The notes: generated by a model from the sequence alone, not told the origin. 64,000 nt of DNA from Pirellula sp. (GCA_013822735.1 PNKZ01000001.1:496001-560000), one strand, 5' to 3'; positions 1 through 8,966 are shown, counted from the stretch's first letter. A program made the numbers and translations.

Positions 1-1
1 A

Positions 2-661
2 GCGGAAGCCGCCGACCTCACGGTGATCGGCCTGCATTGGTTGCTCGCCAAGACGAAGGGTTATTACCTTACGACGCCCGACGCCGACGTGCGCCGCTCG
101 ACCGGGGCGTACATGGAAGAGCTGGCCCGGCTTTGTCGCGACCTCGGCGGCTCGGTGATGGTGCTCGGTTCGCCGCTGCAGCGCAACCTGCTGCCGAACG
201 TCACGATGGATCAAGCGATGGGCTACGCCGCCGAAGTGCTGGCCTCGACCATGCCGACGCTGGAGAAGCTCGACGTGACGCTGGCCGTCGAACCGCTCGG
301 CCCCGCCGACGGTAACTTCCTCAACACCGCGGCCGACGGCGTGAATCTCTGCGAGATGGTCGGTTCGTCGCATTGCCGGCTGCATCTCGATTGCAAGGCG
401 ATGTCGAGCGAGCCGACGCCGATTCCGGACCTGCTCAAGCAGTTCCGCCGTGAGATGGTGCACTTTCACGCCAACGATCCGAACCTGCGTGGGCCCGGCA
501 TGGGAGAACTCGACTTCGTGCCGATCTTCCAAGCTCTCGGCGAGATCGACTACCGCGGTTGGGTCTCGGTCGAAGTGTTCGACTACACGCCCGGCGTCGA
601 ACGGCTCGCGAAAGACAGCATCGACTACATGCTCGACGTCTGCGAGAAGATCGCGACCTAG
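2..661 (+). CDS. Sugar phosphate isomerase/epimerase family protein (5' truncated)
   Basis: The reading frame is open to the left edge, so the true start lies outside the window; an internal GTG at 23 is not the likely start. The protein resembles the xylose-isomerase-like TIM-barrel family that isomerises or epimerises sugars. It has a VEPLG strand with a candidate metal-binding Glu, an HLDCK segment, an HFHANDPN segment and a C-terminal VEVF strand, all in the expected order. The substrate cannot be read from sequence. Two further members of this superfamily lie at 21342-23381, but they are not adjacent. Confidence 0.85.
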   Translation, partial: AEAADLTVIGLHWLLAKTKGYYLTTPDADVRRSTGAYMEELARLCRDLGGSVMVLGSPLQRNLLPNVTMDQAMGYAAEVLASTMPTLEKLDVTLAVEPLGPADGNFLNTAADGVNLCEMVGSSHCRLHLDCKAMSSEPTPIPDLLKQFRREMVHFHANDPNLRGPGMGELDFVPIFQALGEIDYRGWVSVEVFDYTPGVERLAKDSIDYMLDVCEKIAT

Positions 662-692
662 CTGCCGCGATCCTACTGCGCTGGGGCGGAAA

Positions 693-1094
693 CTACTTCG
701 CCCCTTCGTTCGCCTTCATCTCGGCCAAGTGCTGAGCCACGCCGACCAACCGGTCCCAGTTGGCTTCCACATATTCCGGCGGGCCGCCGCTCATCGCCAC
801 GGCCAGCGCCACCTTTTCCGTCGGCACCATTTCAATGGCGTCCCACGGGCAGACCGTCAGCTCGTACGGGTTCGTCTTCTTCTGCGGGATGTGAACGCAA
901 ACCTCGCAGCCGACGCAACGTTCCAGATCGATCTGGCACCAGCTCTGCAAGTTGTGGAACTGGTCGTATTGCTGCAGCTTCACGATGCAGTCGACCGGGC
1001 AGACCTCGAGACACGACTCGCAGCCGGTGCAGTTGTCGGCATTGATGACGGCGAGTTCTTTCGGCAGCTTCTTACGAGGGCCTGCTTTGGCCAT
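693..1094 (-). CDS. 4Fe-4S dicluster ferredoxin
   Basis: Small electron carrier of 133 residues. The N-terminal cluster motif is CTGCESCLEVCP, a classic CxxCxxCxxxCP. A second set (CVGCEVC, then VCP about 20 residues later) has a longer insertion before the last Cys, like ferredoxins with a modified second cluster. A TTG start at 1118 is possible. The ATG at 1094 is preferred because GAGGAA sits about 8 nt upstream and the protein then starts MAKAGP. The C-terminal 40 residues carry no cysteines and are probably helical. The gene is monocistronic and divergent from the ceramidase-like gene. The redox partner is unknown. Confidence 0.85.
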   Translation of the reverse strand: MAKAGPRKKLPKELAVINADNCTGCESCLEVCPVDCIVKLQQYDQFHNLQSWCQIDLERCVGCEVCVHIPQKKTNPYELTVCPWDAIEMVPTEKVALAVAMSGGPPEYVEANWDRLVGVAQHLAEMKANEGAK

Positions 1095-1304
1095 CCGACG
1101 ATTCCTCTTCTGCAACAAGCGGCGGCGGTTCGTTGAGATACAAAATCATAGGAAGAAATCGGCCGAAGTCCAACTGCGGCCCACAGCGAATTTCTGCATT
1201 TTCAGATGAAAAATCGCTCAACATCGGGCAAAATGCGAATCCCGCCGCTCGCCACAGCCCATTCCCTTCGGCCCAATCCTCCGTTCATCGCCAAGGCATC
1301 CCTT

Positions 1305-2864
1305 ATGCGCAGTATCACGATTTGCGTTGTGCGTTCACTTTTGCTCGTTGCCGCCCTCAACGTGGCAGCAGTCTCTCTGACCGCCGAACCTGCGGCATCT
1401 CCCGCCGCGCCGGCGGCCCCCGCCTTGCTCAAGGTCGGCTTTGCCGAACGCGACATCACGCCGGAAGTCGGCATGGAACAGCCCGGCGGCTACGGTAAGT
1501 CGTACCACACCAAACTCCACGACCCCTGTAAGGTCCGCGCCTCGGTCTGGGACGACGGTACCACGCGGGCCGCCGTCGTCGGGATCGACGCCTTGCTCAT
1601 CCGTCGCGAAACCGTCGACGCCGTACGGCGCGGCATCCATCAGCGGTGCGGCATCCCCGCAACGCACATCCTCATCGGCGCGTCGCACTCGCATTCCTCC
1701 GGACCGGTCGGCATGGTCTTGCCCGGCGAATTCGACCACGCCTCCGCGCAGGTGCAAGACCTGGCCTACAAGCAGTCGTCATGTGCCGATCCCAAGTATC
1801 TCGCCCAGGTTGAAAAGCAACTCATCGAGGCCGTCGTCGCGGCCGACGCGGCGCGGCAGCCGGCGGCCGTCGGCGTAGGAAAGGGCATGGAAAACCAAGT
1901 CGCCTTCAACCGCCGCTTCCGCATGAAAAACGGCCTCACCGCCACCCACCCCCGGCAAGGCAACCCCGACATCGTCGAAGTCGCCGGCCCGACCGATCCC
2001 GAGGTCGGCGTCATCGGGGCTTGGTCGGCCGACGGCAAGCTCCTCGGCTGCGTCGTCAACTTCGCTTGCCACGCCACCACCAGCCCAGGTGGCATCTCGG
2101 CCAACTACATCTGCTACCTCGAGCAGGCCGTGCGCGGCTTCTTCGGTCCGGAAGTGGTCGTCGTTTTCACGGCCGGCTGCTGCGGCGACATCACGCAAGT
2201 CGACAACCTCAGCCCCGTGGTCGGCCCCAAGCCGGAGCAGTGGGCCAAGCTTGTCGGCGGCCGCGTCGGCGCCGAAGCCGTGAAGGTGTTGCTCACCGTC
2301 GAGCCGGGGCCGGTCGGGCCGGTCGCCGTCGCTTTGAAAACCATCAACGTCGGCCGCCGCATTCCCCGCCCCGAGCGCGTGAAGGCGTGCATCGACATCT
2401 GCTCGAAGCCGCTCGCGCAGAGCGACGCCACCGAATGGCTCTTCGCCAAGGAGATCGTGCTGCTCGACGCCGTCATCCAGAAGCAGCCGCGCGTCGACGT
2501 CGAAGTGCAGGCCATCCAGATCGGTCCCGCCGTCTTCGTCTCCAATCCGGCCGAGTACTTCGTCGAGTATGGGCTCGGCATCAAGAAGGGGAGCCCGTTC
2601 CCCTTCACGTTTCCGGTCGAGCTTGCCAACGGCATCGTCGGGTACGTCCCGACCGAAGAAGCCCTCGGGCCTCACGGCGGCGGCTACGAGACGCGGCTCA
2701 CCTACTACAGCAATCTCGAACCGACGGCCGGCACGCAGATCATGAACGCCGGCATCGAGCTCGCCAAGACGCTGAAGCCGGGCACGGTGCCGACGCGCGC
2801 GAAAGCCCCGCCCTATCGCGGCGGCGCCTGGACCTACGGAGCCGTCCCGCCCGAGCTGAACTAA
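1305..2864 (+). CDS. Secreted neutral/alkaline ceramidase-like protein
   Basis: 519 residues from the ATG at 1305. This start gives a good signal peptide (MRSITICVVRSLLLVAALNV followed by an Ala-rich cleavage region); the longer frame from 1206 adds an implausible N-terminus. After the signal come the family landmarks: GFAERDITPE near the start, a GIDALLIR segment, and GASHSHSSGP, whose histidines are probable Zn ligands. Planctomycetes carry many such neutral ceramidase N-domain proteins, and their real substrates are mostly unknown. It is probably an exported hydrolase of an amide or lipid-like substrate. No partner gene is adjacent. Confidence 0.8.
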   Translation: MRSITICVVRSLLLVAALNVAAVSLTAEPAASPAAPAAPALLKVGFAERDITPEVGMEQPGGYGKSYHTKLHDPCKVRASVWDDGTTRAAVVGIDALLIRRETVDAVRRGIHQRCGIPATHILIGASHSHSSGPVGMVLPGEFDHASAQVQDLAYKQSSCADPKYLAQVEKQLIEAVVAADAARQPAAVGVGKGMENQVAFNRRFRMKNGLTATHPRQGNPDIVEVAGPTDPEVGVIGAWSADGKLLGCVVNFACHATTSPGGISANYICYLEQAVRGFFGPEVVVVFTAGCCGDITQVDNLSPVVGPKPEQWAKLVGGRVGAEAVKVLLTVEPGPVGPVAVALKTINVGRRIPRPERVKACIDICSKPLAQSDATEWLFAKEIVLLDAVIQKQPRVDVEVQAIQIGPAVFVSNPAEYFVEYGLGIKKGSPFPFTFPVELANGIVGYVPTEEALGPHGGGYETRLTYYSNLEPTAGTQIMNAGIELAKTLKPGTVPTRAKAPPYRGGAWTYGAVPPELN

Positions 2865-2869
2865 TCGCA

Positions 2870-3166
2870 GTAGCTAGTAGTCGGTAGCTAGTGGCGTAAG
2901 TTCACCGGAAACGCAGCATTTCTAGCGATTCCGCGCATTCTGATATGCGTCAGCCACGCAGCGCATATAATAGGAAATGCCTATCGTAGTTGCAACATCC
3001 ATTGCGCATAGCGATGCGCCAGCGCACAGCGCCGCGCCGGCGCGCGGTGACAAGCACCGCGGCGAAATGGGTCTCCCCGTCTCCCCGTCTCATTATCTCC
3101 CTGTCTCTCGTCTCCCATCTCCCGTCTTCTCCGAAAGCCGGCAACTAGCTACCAGCTACTAGCAAC
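2870..3166. repeat. Heptamer-arm element, TAGCTAG family, with CTCCCGT array inside
   Basis: The left arm (2870-2894) follows the ceramidase stop and reads as TAGCTAG-type 7-mers. The right arm (3141-3166) is its imperfect reverse complement (CTACCAG, CTACTAG) and ends 10 nt before the oxyR start. Between the arms, 3070-3132 is a second degenerate array with 7-8 bp period built from GTCTCCC or GTCTCCCC units. This accounts for most of the 312-bp gap; no coding signal was seen. Confidence 0.75.
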
Positions 3167-3176
3167 TTCCCCGCCC

Positions 3177-4058
3177 ATGGAACTCGACCAGCTCCGTTAC
3201 TTCACCGCCGTCGCCGAGCTTCTCAGCTTCACTCGGGCCGCCGAGCGGTGCCTCGTCGCGCAGCCGTCGCTCAGTCAGCAGATCATCAAGCTCGAGCACG
3301 AACTCGGCGCGCCCCTCTTCGAACGGCTCGGCCGCACGGTGCGGCTCACGCCGGCCGGACGCACGTTCTACGAGCATGCCGTGCGCGTGCTCAGCGCCGC
3401 CGGCGCGGCCCGCGATGCGCTCCGGTCCGCCGACGATTGGAAGCAGGGGCCCGCGAGCATCGGCGCCATTCTCACGGTCGCGCCGTATCTGCTGCCGCCG
3501 GTCTTGCGCACGTTCACGCGCAAGTTTCCGCAGGCCCGGCTCACGGTGCGCGAAGACTTCACGGCCGGCATCGTGCAAGCGGTCCTGGCCGGCGAACTCG
3601 ATCTGGGCATCGCCGCGCTGCCGATCGACGAGCCGCGCCTGACGGCGACGCCGCTCTTTACGGAAGAACTCCTGGTAGCGCTCCCGGCCCGTCATCCGCT
3701 GGCCGTGCGACGGAAGAAACTCACGCCGGCCGATCTGGCCGACCAATCGTTCGTACTGCTCGACGAAACGCACTGCCTCGGCGAACAAGTGGTCAGCTTC
3801 TGCCGCGACCGCAAGTTCCAACCGACCGTCACCTGCCGCACGGCCCAACTGCTCACGGTGCAAACCATGGTCGCCCTCGGCCAAGGTTTGTCATTGGTCC
3901 CGAAGATGGCCACCGAAGGCCCCCACCAACGCCGCGACATCGTCTACAAGAGCCTCGGCGACGAAGCCCCCAAACGCACGCTCTGCCTACTACGCCACCG
4001 CGACAGAAGCCCGGGGAGAATGGTGGAGGAACTGGCGGGGATGGTGACGTCGCTCTAG
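3177..4058 (+). CDS. oxyR: LysR-type regulator, OxyR-like peroxide sensor
   Basis: 293 residues, standard LysR length. Residues 1-60 form the winged HTH (LRYFTAVAELLSFTRAAE, then QPSLSQQIIKLE). The rest is a periplasmic-binding-like effector domain. It contains THCLGEQVVSFC, with Cys200 and Cys209 in the same context and 9-residue spacing as redox Cys199 and Cys208 of E. coli OxyR. This supports a thiol-disulfide switch responding to hydrogen peroxide. The ATG at 3177 matches the family start. No catalase or peroxiredoxin gene lies beside it, so its targets are elsewhere. CynR-like regulators are less likely because of the Cys pair. Confidence 0.85.
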   Translation: MELDQLRYFTAVAELLSFTRAAERCLVAQPSLSQQIIKLEHELGAPLFERLGRTVRLTPAGRTFYEHAVRVLSAAGAARDALRSADDWKQGPASIGAILTVAPYLLPPVLRTFTRKFPQARLTVREDFTAGIVQAVLAGELDLGIAALPIDEPRLTATPLFTEELLVALPARHPLAVRRKKLTPADLADQSFVLLDETHCLGEQVVSFCRDRKFQPTVTCRTAQLLTVQTMVALGQGLSLVPKMATEGPHQRRDIVYKSLGDEAPKRTLCLLRHRDRSPGRMVEELAGMVTSL

Positions 4059-4127
4059 AGAGTGTTTTCGTCGGCTAGTATCCGCGTTTCGATCAAAGGT
4101 GAACTCGACCATTGAAATAGGTGAGAA

Positions 4128-5651
4128 CTACTCCGACATCCCTTGCGTGAGTTCCAAGCCCGTTCGATATAGGTGGGGAATCTTGTAAGTCTTGCCAACG
4201 TTTTGCCGGCGATACTCCTGCAACAAGCCAATGCTTGTCAAGTTTCGAATGATCGAACTTGCTCCTTCGCCAAAAACCGCAGAGAGTGAAACGTCCGAGT
4301 ATTCCGTTCGGCCTTGGCAGAGCTTTAGTATGTGTGGCCAAAAGTGCGGAAATTCCGCTTTTAGATATGTGTCCTTTTTGCGTTTCGAGAGTTCTTCAAG
4401 CCCGTAGACGATTGCGCCTTTACAAATGATCCAAGGCGTGTCGCCTACTGAGTCAGCTTCGTACTCATCAAGCTGTTTTTGCTTAGCTCGCGTAAGTAGA
4501 TCAATGACGTCCCGGGGCGTCACGACGTTTCGACCATCCATCGTGTGCGTGTAAAGCCATTTCAACGTCGGGCTTTGTCGCTTTCCTCCATGCACGCTCG
4601 GAGGAAATATCTTATAAAAGGCAGCTTCTCGATAAGCACTATTTGTGTTGAGCTGCTCTTGCTCAACGCCCAATAAGAGACGGACTTCTTCACGTGCGTA
4701 CAGTCGATTGACTATCAGTTTTAGAATTTGATCCTGCGACCAAGCCAAACGATCTGACTGTCGGCCGGTGATGTGCGACAGGGCGGTCATTCCTTCGGGC
4801 GAGTCGGTGACTTGATCCAAGATGTCGTCGCGAAGAAATATCTTGAGCCGAATCCGTGTGGCATTGAAGACTCTTGATGTTCGAAGAAGCGCCCTAAGTG
4901 CTCGCGTTTCGGTTTCTGTTCGACGAAGGAATATTTCGTCAAGGCGATCGACCATGAGCCAAAGCGTCAGATCAGACTTCTGGAGAATCTTTCCCAATGA
5001 ATCCAAGATTTCATTAAGGAAAGTGCCTAAAGTTTGAGAGCTAATGGGTTCTTTCGTCTCTTCGTCAAACTCCAATTCGAGTTGGTAATACTCACCGGTT
5101 GGCGTTCCATACTTGGCTCTAGGCTTGAAACGACCAATAAGTTGCAATACCCAACCGAGGACTTCGTTTAATCGGTTGCGATTCGGGGTTTCTGGTATGC
5201 GGCAACTCCGGCAAAGATCTAGAAACCTCGTAACGTCTCTCTCAGAGCTCCGCAGAAGTTCAGAGAACTCGCCATTTTTTACGAAGCGATCTCTCGCTAG
5301 TGAGACAAGATAAACGCACCAGAAGTTTATGAACTGATCTTCCGACAGACGATCGAATTGTTCTTTGTAAGCGTGAAAAACGGAGTCCCCTTCAGACTGA
5401 ACGCCGTACGCGACTACGACCTTTCGTTGCGACAGTAATCGCCGAGGTAGGAAGTCGGTGATTATTCGGTTTAGTGCGCTTTTGCCGGACCCTTTGGTAC
5501 CCGGAATCAAATCAACCCGGTCTTCGAGCAAATCATGAAACACCGACGTTTCAACTCTTGCCGTTTCGAGCAGTTGGTCTGTCTCCGCGATGGACGAACC
5601 AAAGTCTATTTGACGCAACACGTCGATTGCGCGCGCTTTTTGATACGGCAT
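4128..5651 (-). CDS. P-loop ATPase (Sll1717-like)
   Basis: 507 residues. A Walker A motif (GTKGSGKS, residues 51-58) follows an FGSSIAETD segment, and a Walker B-like strand (LWLMVDRLDE) lies at about 230-239. The C-terminal part (SIIRNLTSIGLLQE) looks like a winged helix. The architecture fits STAND or AAA-like ATPases annotated as the Sll1717 family, whose function is not established; some relatives occur in accessory or defence regions. Base composition is clearly lower in GC than the flanking genes (about 40-57% on two lines counted by hand), which suggests horizontal acquisition. No start-proximal Shine-Dalgarno is obvious. It appears to stand alone, with no effector partner recognised. 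Confidence 0.7.
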   Translation of the reverse strand: MPYQKARAIDVLRQIDFGSSIAETDQLLETARVETSVFHDLLEDRVDLIPGTKGSGKSALNRIITDFLPRRLLSQRKVVVAYGVQSEGDSVFHAYKEQFDRLSEDQFINFWCVYLVSLARDRFVKNGEFSELLRSSERDVTRFLDLCRSCRIPETPNRNRLNEVLGWVLQLIGRFKPRAKYGTPTGEYYQLELEFDEETKEPISSQTLGTFLNEILDSLGKILQKSDLTLWLMVDRLDEIFLRRTETETRALRALLRTSRVFNATRIRLKIFLRDDILDQVTDSPEGMTALSHITGRQSDRLAWSQDQILKLIVNRLYAREEVRLLLGVEQEQLNTNSAYREAAFYKIFPPSVHGGKRQSPTLKWLYTHTMDGRNVVTPRDVIDLLTRAKQKQLDEYEADSVGDTPWIICKGAIVYGLEELSKRKKDTYLKAEFPHFWPHILKLCQGRTEYSDVSLSAVFGEGASSIIRNLTSIGLLQEYRRQNVGKTYKIPHLYRTGLELTQGMSE

Positions 5652-5738
5652 ATTAGGCAGTTCATGAGCTGAAAAAAATGTGACGACGGATTATAGCGTG
5701 TCGGACTAGCCGCGTGACTATTCGGGAAGCGTTGGAAC

Positions 5739-6627
5739 TATTTCGCCCCCGGTCGGTGACCGGGGGCGCCCGCCGTCGCCGACGGCGGGCTAAATAGTCG
5801 TTGCGCATGGTGCGCGTGTGCTCTCGGGAGAGTGGTGATTCGAATGCGTCCGTGGTGCAAGCGTACTCGATGGAAGTCACTCGGTAGTTGTGCGGTGGAT
5901 CGACGTTGTCTCAACGGTCCCTTGTGTCGCTTGCGGCGCGGGGGACTTTTTTTGCGCTCTGTTGATTTCGGTTGTCGGCGATGTTGAATTATTTCGACTC
6001 TATTTCGCCCCCGGTCGGCGACCGGGGGCGCCCGCCGTCGCCGACGGCGGGCTAAATAACTTACGGCGGGCTAAATAGTTGTTGCGCGTGGTGTGCGTGA
6101 GCGAGCGGTTCGAATGGTGATTCGATTGCGTCCTTCGTGAACGCGTGCTCGATTGACGTGACTCGCTGGTTGTGCGGTAGATCGGTTCAGTTTTCACGCT
6201 CCCTCGCGTCGCTGGCGGCGCGGGGGATTGTTTTGCGCTCTGTTGATTGCGGTTGTCGGCGATGTTGACTTATCTCGACTCTATTTCGCCCCCGGTCGGC
6301 GACCGGGGGCGCCCGCCGTCGCCGACGGCGGGCTAAATAGTCGTTGCGCATGGTGCGCGTGAGCGAGCGGTTCGAATGGTGATTCGAATCGTCCTTCGTG
6401 AACGCGTGCTCGATTGACGTGACTCGGTAGTTGTGCGGTCGTTCGACGTTGTCTTTACGGTCTCTCGCGTCTCTCGCGTCGCTTGTGTTGCGGGGAGTTG
6501 TGTTTGCGCTCTGTTGATTGCGCTTGTTGGCGATGTTGTCTTATTTCGACTCTATTTCGCCCCCGGTCGGTGACCGGGGGTGCCCGCCGTCGCCGACGGC
6601 GGGCTAAATACTTACGCGGGATAAATG
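5739..6627. repeat. Tandem array of four twin-hairpin REP elements
   Basis: Four nearly identical 58-59 bp elements lie at 5739-5797, 6001-6058, 6282-6340 and 6553-6610. Each has TATTTC, then a hairpin GCCCCCGGTCGGCGACCGGG, then a second hairpin GCCCGCCGTCGCCGACGGCG, then CTAAATA. Extra half-elements trail copies 2 and 4 (6060-6077 and 6611-6627). The roughly 210 bp between REPs is itself repeated (ggttcgaatggtgattcga, ctctgttgattgcggttgtc), so the whole is a degenerate tandem repeat of about 270 bp. It fills the gap between the ATPase and the RAYT gene. Short ORFs in it are not credible. Confidence 0.9.
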
Positions 6628-6729
6628 CGCTTGGCGGTGCAAAAATGGTTGACGTTCGGTTGAGCGCGTTTTAGTTTTGCGTCGTCTTAGACAACTGCAA
6701 TTTCTTTCCTTCACACGGAGTCGCGCATC

Positions 6730-7233
6730 GTGGGGCGGACGCTTGGGACGATGGTCACGATGACCACGTACGGCACTTGGTTGCGTGGTGATCGGCGCGG
6801 GTGGATTGACGACGGCAAGCTCATGCCGGCCGATCCCGAACTCGAAGCGGCCGATCGGCGGCGGATGAAGTTCGCTCCCTACTACTTGCCGCGCGAGCGA
6901 CTCCTGGAACTCGGCGACGCGCTCGGGCGCGGGCTCCTGCAAGAACTTCGCTTACCGATCTATGCGCTCACCATGCGCTCGTGTCATGTGCACGTGGTCG
7001 TCGCGGCGGTCCGGGTGCCGATCGCGGAGGTTGCGAAATGTGCAAAAGACAAAGTGCGCTACGCGCTCGGGGCGGAGCGGCCGATTTGGGGCGGCGACTA
7101 TGACAAACGGTTTTGCTTCGACTTGCCGTCGCTACGAAACCGGATTCGATACGTCGAGCGGCACAATGAGGAAGACGGATTGCCGGCGCGCCCCTGGGAG
7201 TTTGTGACGGTTCCGCGCGGGTTGGGGGAGTGA
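6730..7233 (+). CDS. REP-associated tyrosine transposase (RAYT, IS200-like)
   Basis: 167 residues from a GTG start at 6730, with CGGAG about 8 nt upstream; ATGs at 6751 and 6760 are alternatives. The HuH metal-binding motif is HVH at residues 86-88 in SCHVHVVV. The likely catalytic Tyr is Y141 in RYVERHN. The N-terminal TYGTWLRGDRRGW block is typical of the family. RAYTs are single-copy Y1 transposases that cut and mobilise REP hairpins. That matches the setting here: REPs sit on both sides, four upstream and one immediately downstream. The absence of insertion-sequence ends supports RAYT over a true IS200. Confidence 0.88.
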   Translation: MGRTLGTMVTMTTYGTWLRGDRRGWIDDGKLMPADPELEAADRRRMKFAPYYLPRERLLELGDALGRGLLQELRLPIYALTMRSCHVHVVVAAVRVPIAEVAKCAKDKVRYALGAERPIWGGDYDKRFCFDLPSLRNRIRYVERHNEEDGLPARPWEFVTVPRGLGE

Positions 7234-7285
7234 GTGGCGACGCGGAGCGTGCGGAGATGAAACGGATTCAAGCAGCGCTTGTACA

Positions 7286-7379
7286 TATTTCGCCCCCGGT
7301 CGGCGACCGGGGGCGCCCGCCGTCGCCGACGGCGGGCTAAATAAGCGGCGGGCTAAATAGCGGACGGCGGGTTAAATAG
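7286..7379. repeat. REP element plus two decayed half-repeats
   Basis: A full twin-hairpin element (7286-7343) is identical in plan to the upstream array. It is followed by two short half copies ending CTAAATAG and TTAAATAG (7344-7379). It sits between the RAYT stop and the stop codon of the convergent propeller gene, so it may also act as a bidirectional terminator. Confidence 0.88.
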
Positions 7380-7382
7380 CTC

Positions 7383-8966
7383 TCATTCACGCACGTACAC
7401 GGCGTACAGTTTCGCGTCGTTGTTGTCCGGGAGCGTTACGCGGATGGCGAAGTTTTGGTTTTTCGGCGCGGTGCCGGCATTCCACATGACCGGTTGGCCG
7501 GTGCCGTCGGTCGTGACAAGCGCGGCGGCTTCGCCGGAGTAGCCGGGGATCGGTTGATCGCGGTCGTCGAGGAGTTCGACTTTGAGCGGCGCTTCGTTGC
7601 TGAGGCCGGCGGCGTTGACCACGATCTGCCGGCCGTGTGGGGCGGCTGCGACGACCTTCGTCGTGCAGTGGCCGGGGTCCCCTTCGTCGTGGCGGGAGAG
7701 GTAGCCGAAGCCGTCGCGGCGCAGAGTCGCCAGCCCGATCTCTTGGTTGCGGAATTGGCCTTCGCAGTCCCAATGCGAATACCAGATATACGTCTGCTCG
7801 CCGACGTTGACGAAAGCATGGCCCTGGAGCAGGGCGAACGCGTCCCATTGGTCGGACGAGCCATGCTCGAGGAACTTGAAGTTGGGGATCGGCTCGCGAA
7901 ACTTCACGCCGTCGTTGCTTAGGGAGAGGCCGAGATCGATCCGCAGGCCGTCGAGACGCTTGGCGTCTTTCGGGCGGTCGCGCGGAATAGCATTCCAAAG
8001 GCCATGCACGCCGACGAGCACGTTGCCTCGGTTCCAAACGGCTGCGCCCATGTGCATTTGGTAGCTGAAGCCTTGCAGCATTTCCGAGGCGGAGGGTTGC
8101 GGATCGGTGTACTGCTGCGGCAAGGTCATCGAGAGGGCCTTGGCTTGCGACCACGAGCGGAAGTCGGGGGAACGATAGGTCATCATCACGCGGCCGCAGG
8201 GGCGACCGTCGGCCAGCCAGCACCACGGCGAAGCGAGCTGCCCGGAACAGTAATAGAAATTGCCGAAGCGATAGAGGCTGCTCACTTCGAAGCGTTCGCC
8301 GCCGGCGTTGGCGGGCCGGTCGCCGACGATCTGCCAGCGGAGGCCGTCGGCGCTCGTGGCCGTGATGATCGCGCCGACGCGCCGTTCCTTGAGGCCGACT
8401 TGGCTCATGCCGCCGGGGATGTCGTCGTACGGCGGGTGCGCGATGTAGGCCGCCTTGAAGCGGCGCGCGGGGTCGGGATCGTGCGGTTCGTAGAGCACCG
8501 AGAGAAAATCGTTGATGAGCGTGTGCGAGGCGATCTTCCCTTCGATGAGGCAGATGTTGTTTTGCTTGTTGCCGCCGAGATCGACCAGGCCGAGCGCGGG
8601 CTTGGTCCAGGTGATGCCGTCGGCGCTTTCGGCGTAGCACATGGGGCGGAACCAGCCGGGGGCCTGCGTGCCGGAGAGTTCGCGCTGGATCATGCCGAGA
8701 TACCACATGCGAAACTTTTGGCCGTCGTGGATCACGGTGCCGTAGAGAATGGCGTGGCCATGGTCGGGCGATCCGGCAGGGCCGCAGCGGAGCACCGGAT
8801 TGCCGGGATGCTTTTCCGGCGAGACGAGCGTGAGCTTGAGGTTGTGCTGCCAGCCGAGGCTTTCGTCGTCGAAGGCGAAGAACACGGTTTCAGCGGCGGA
8901 GGCGGGGAGCGCAAGTACGCCGGTGCAGAGAACGAGCGCGGCGAGCAGGGCAGGGGAGCGCAGCAT
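7383..8966 (-). CDS. Secreted five-bladed beta-propeller protein, GH32/43-like
   Basis: 527 residues with a Sec signal peptide (MLRSPALLAALVLCTGVLAL, cleavage near ASAAE). The body has repeated propeller-blade strings such as FRMWYLGM, YAESADGITWTKP, ATSADGLRWQIV and FGNFYYCSGQ. These resemble GH32, GH43 or GH62 folds, whose catalytic acids lie in a central funnel. No diagnostic catalytic triad can be assigned by eye, so glycosidase activity is inferred. Planctomycetes encode many such exported proteins, probably for polysaccharide use. It lies downstream of the HAD-ATPase gene on the same strand with a 60-nt gap. Confidence 0.65.
   Translation of the reverse strand: MLRSPALLAALVLCTGVLALPASAAETVFFAFDDESLGWQHNLKLTLVSPEKHPGNPVLRCGPAGSPDHGHAILYGTVIHDGQKFRMWYLGMIQRELSGTQAPGWFRPMCYAESADGITWTKPALGLVDLGGNKQNNICLIEGKIASHTLINDFLSVLYEPHDPDPARRFKAAYIAHPPYDDIPGGMSQVGLKERRVGAIITATSADGLRWQIVGDRPANAGGERFEVSSLYRFGNFYYCSGQLASPWCWLADGRPCGRVMMTYRSPDFRSWSQAKALSMTLPQQYTDPQPSASEMLQGFSYQMHMGAAVWNRGNVLVGVHGLWNAIPRDRPKDAKRLDGLRIDLGLSLSNDGVKFREPIPNFKFLEHGSSDQWDAFALLQGHAFVNVGEQTYIWYSHWDCEGQFRNQEIGLATLRRDGFGYLSRHDEGDPGHCTTKVVAAAPHGRQIVVNAAGLSNEAPLKVELLDDRDQPIPGYSGEAAALVTTDGTGQPVMWNAGTAPKNQNFAIRVTLPDNNDAKLYAVYVRE

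Noticed and set aside
1779-2675. 298-codon antisense frame inside the ceramidase-like gene
   Set aside because: It is fully inside a gene with clear family motifs, and its sequence is low-complexity and biased as expected for a shadow.
6110-6400. GGTTCGAAT strings like a tRNA T-loop
   Set aside because: They recur within the 270-bp tandem unit, and no acceptor or anticodon stems can be drawn around them.
5739-6610. Regularly spaced repeats resembling a CRISPR array
   Set aside because: Repeats are 58 bp twin palindromes with spacing near 270 bp, the spacers are themselves repeated, and no cas genes are present. They are REP elements next to a RAYT.
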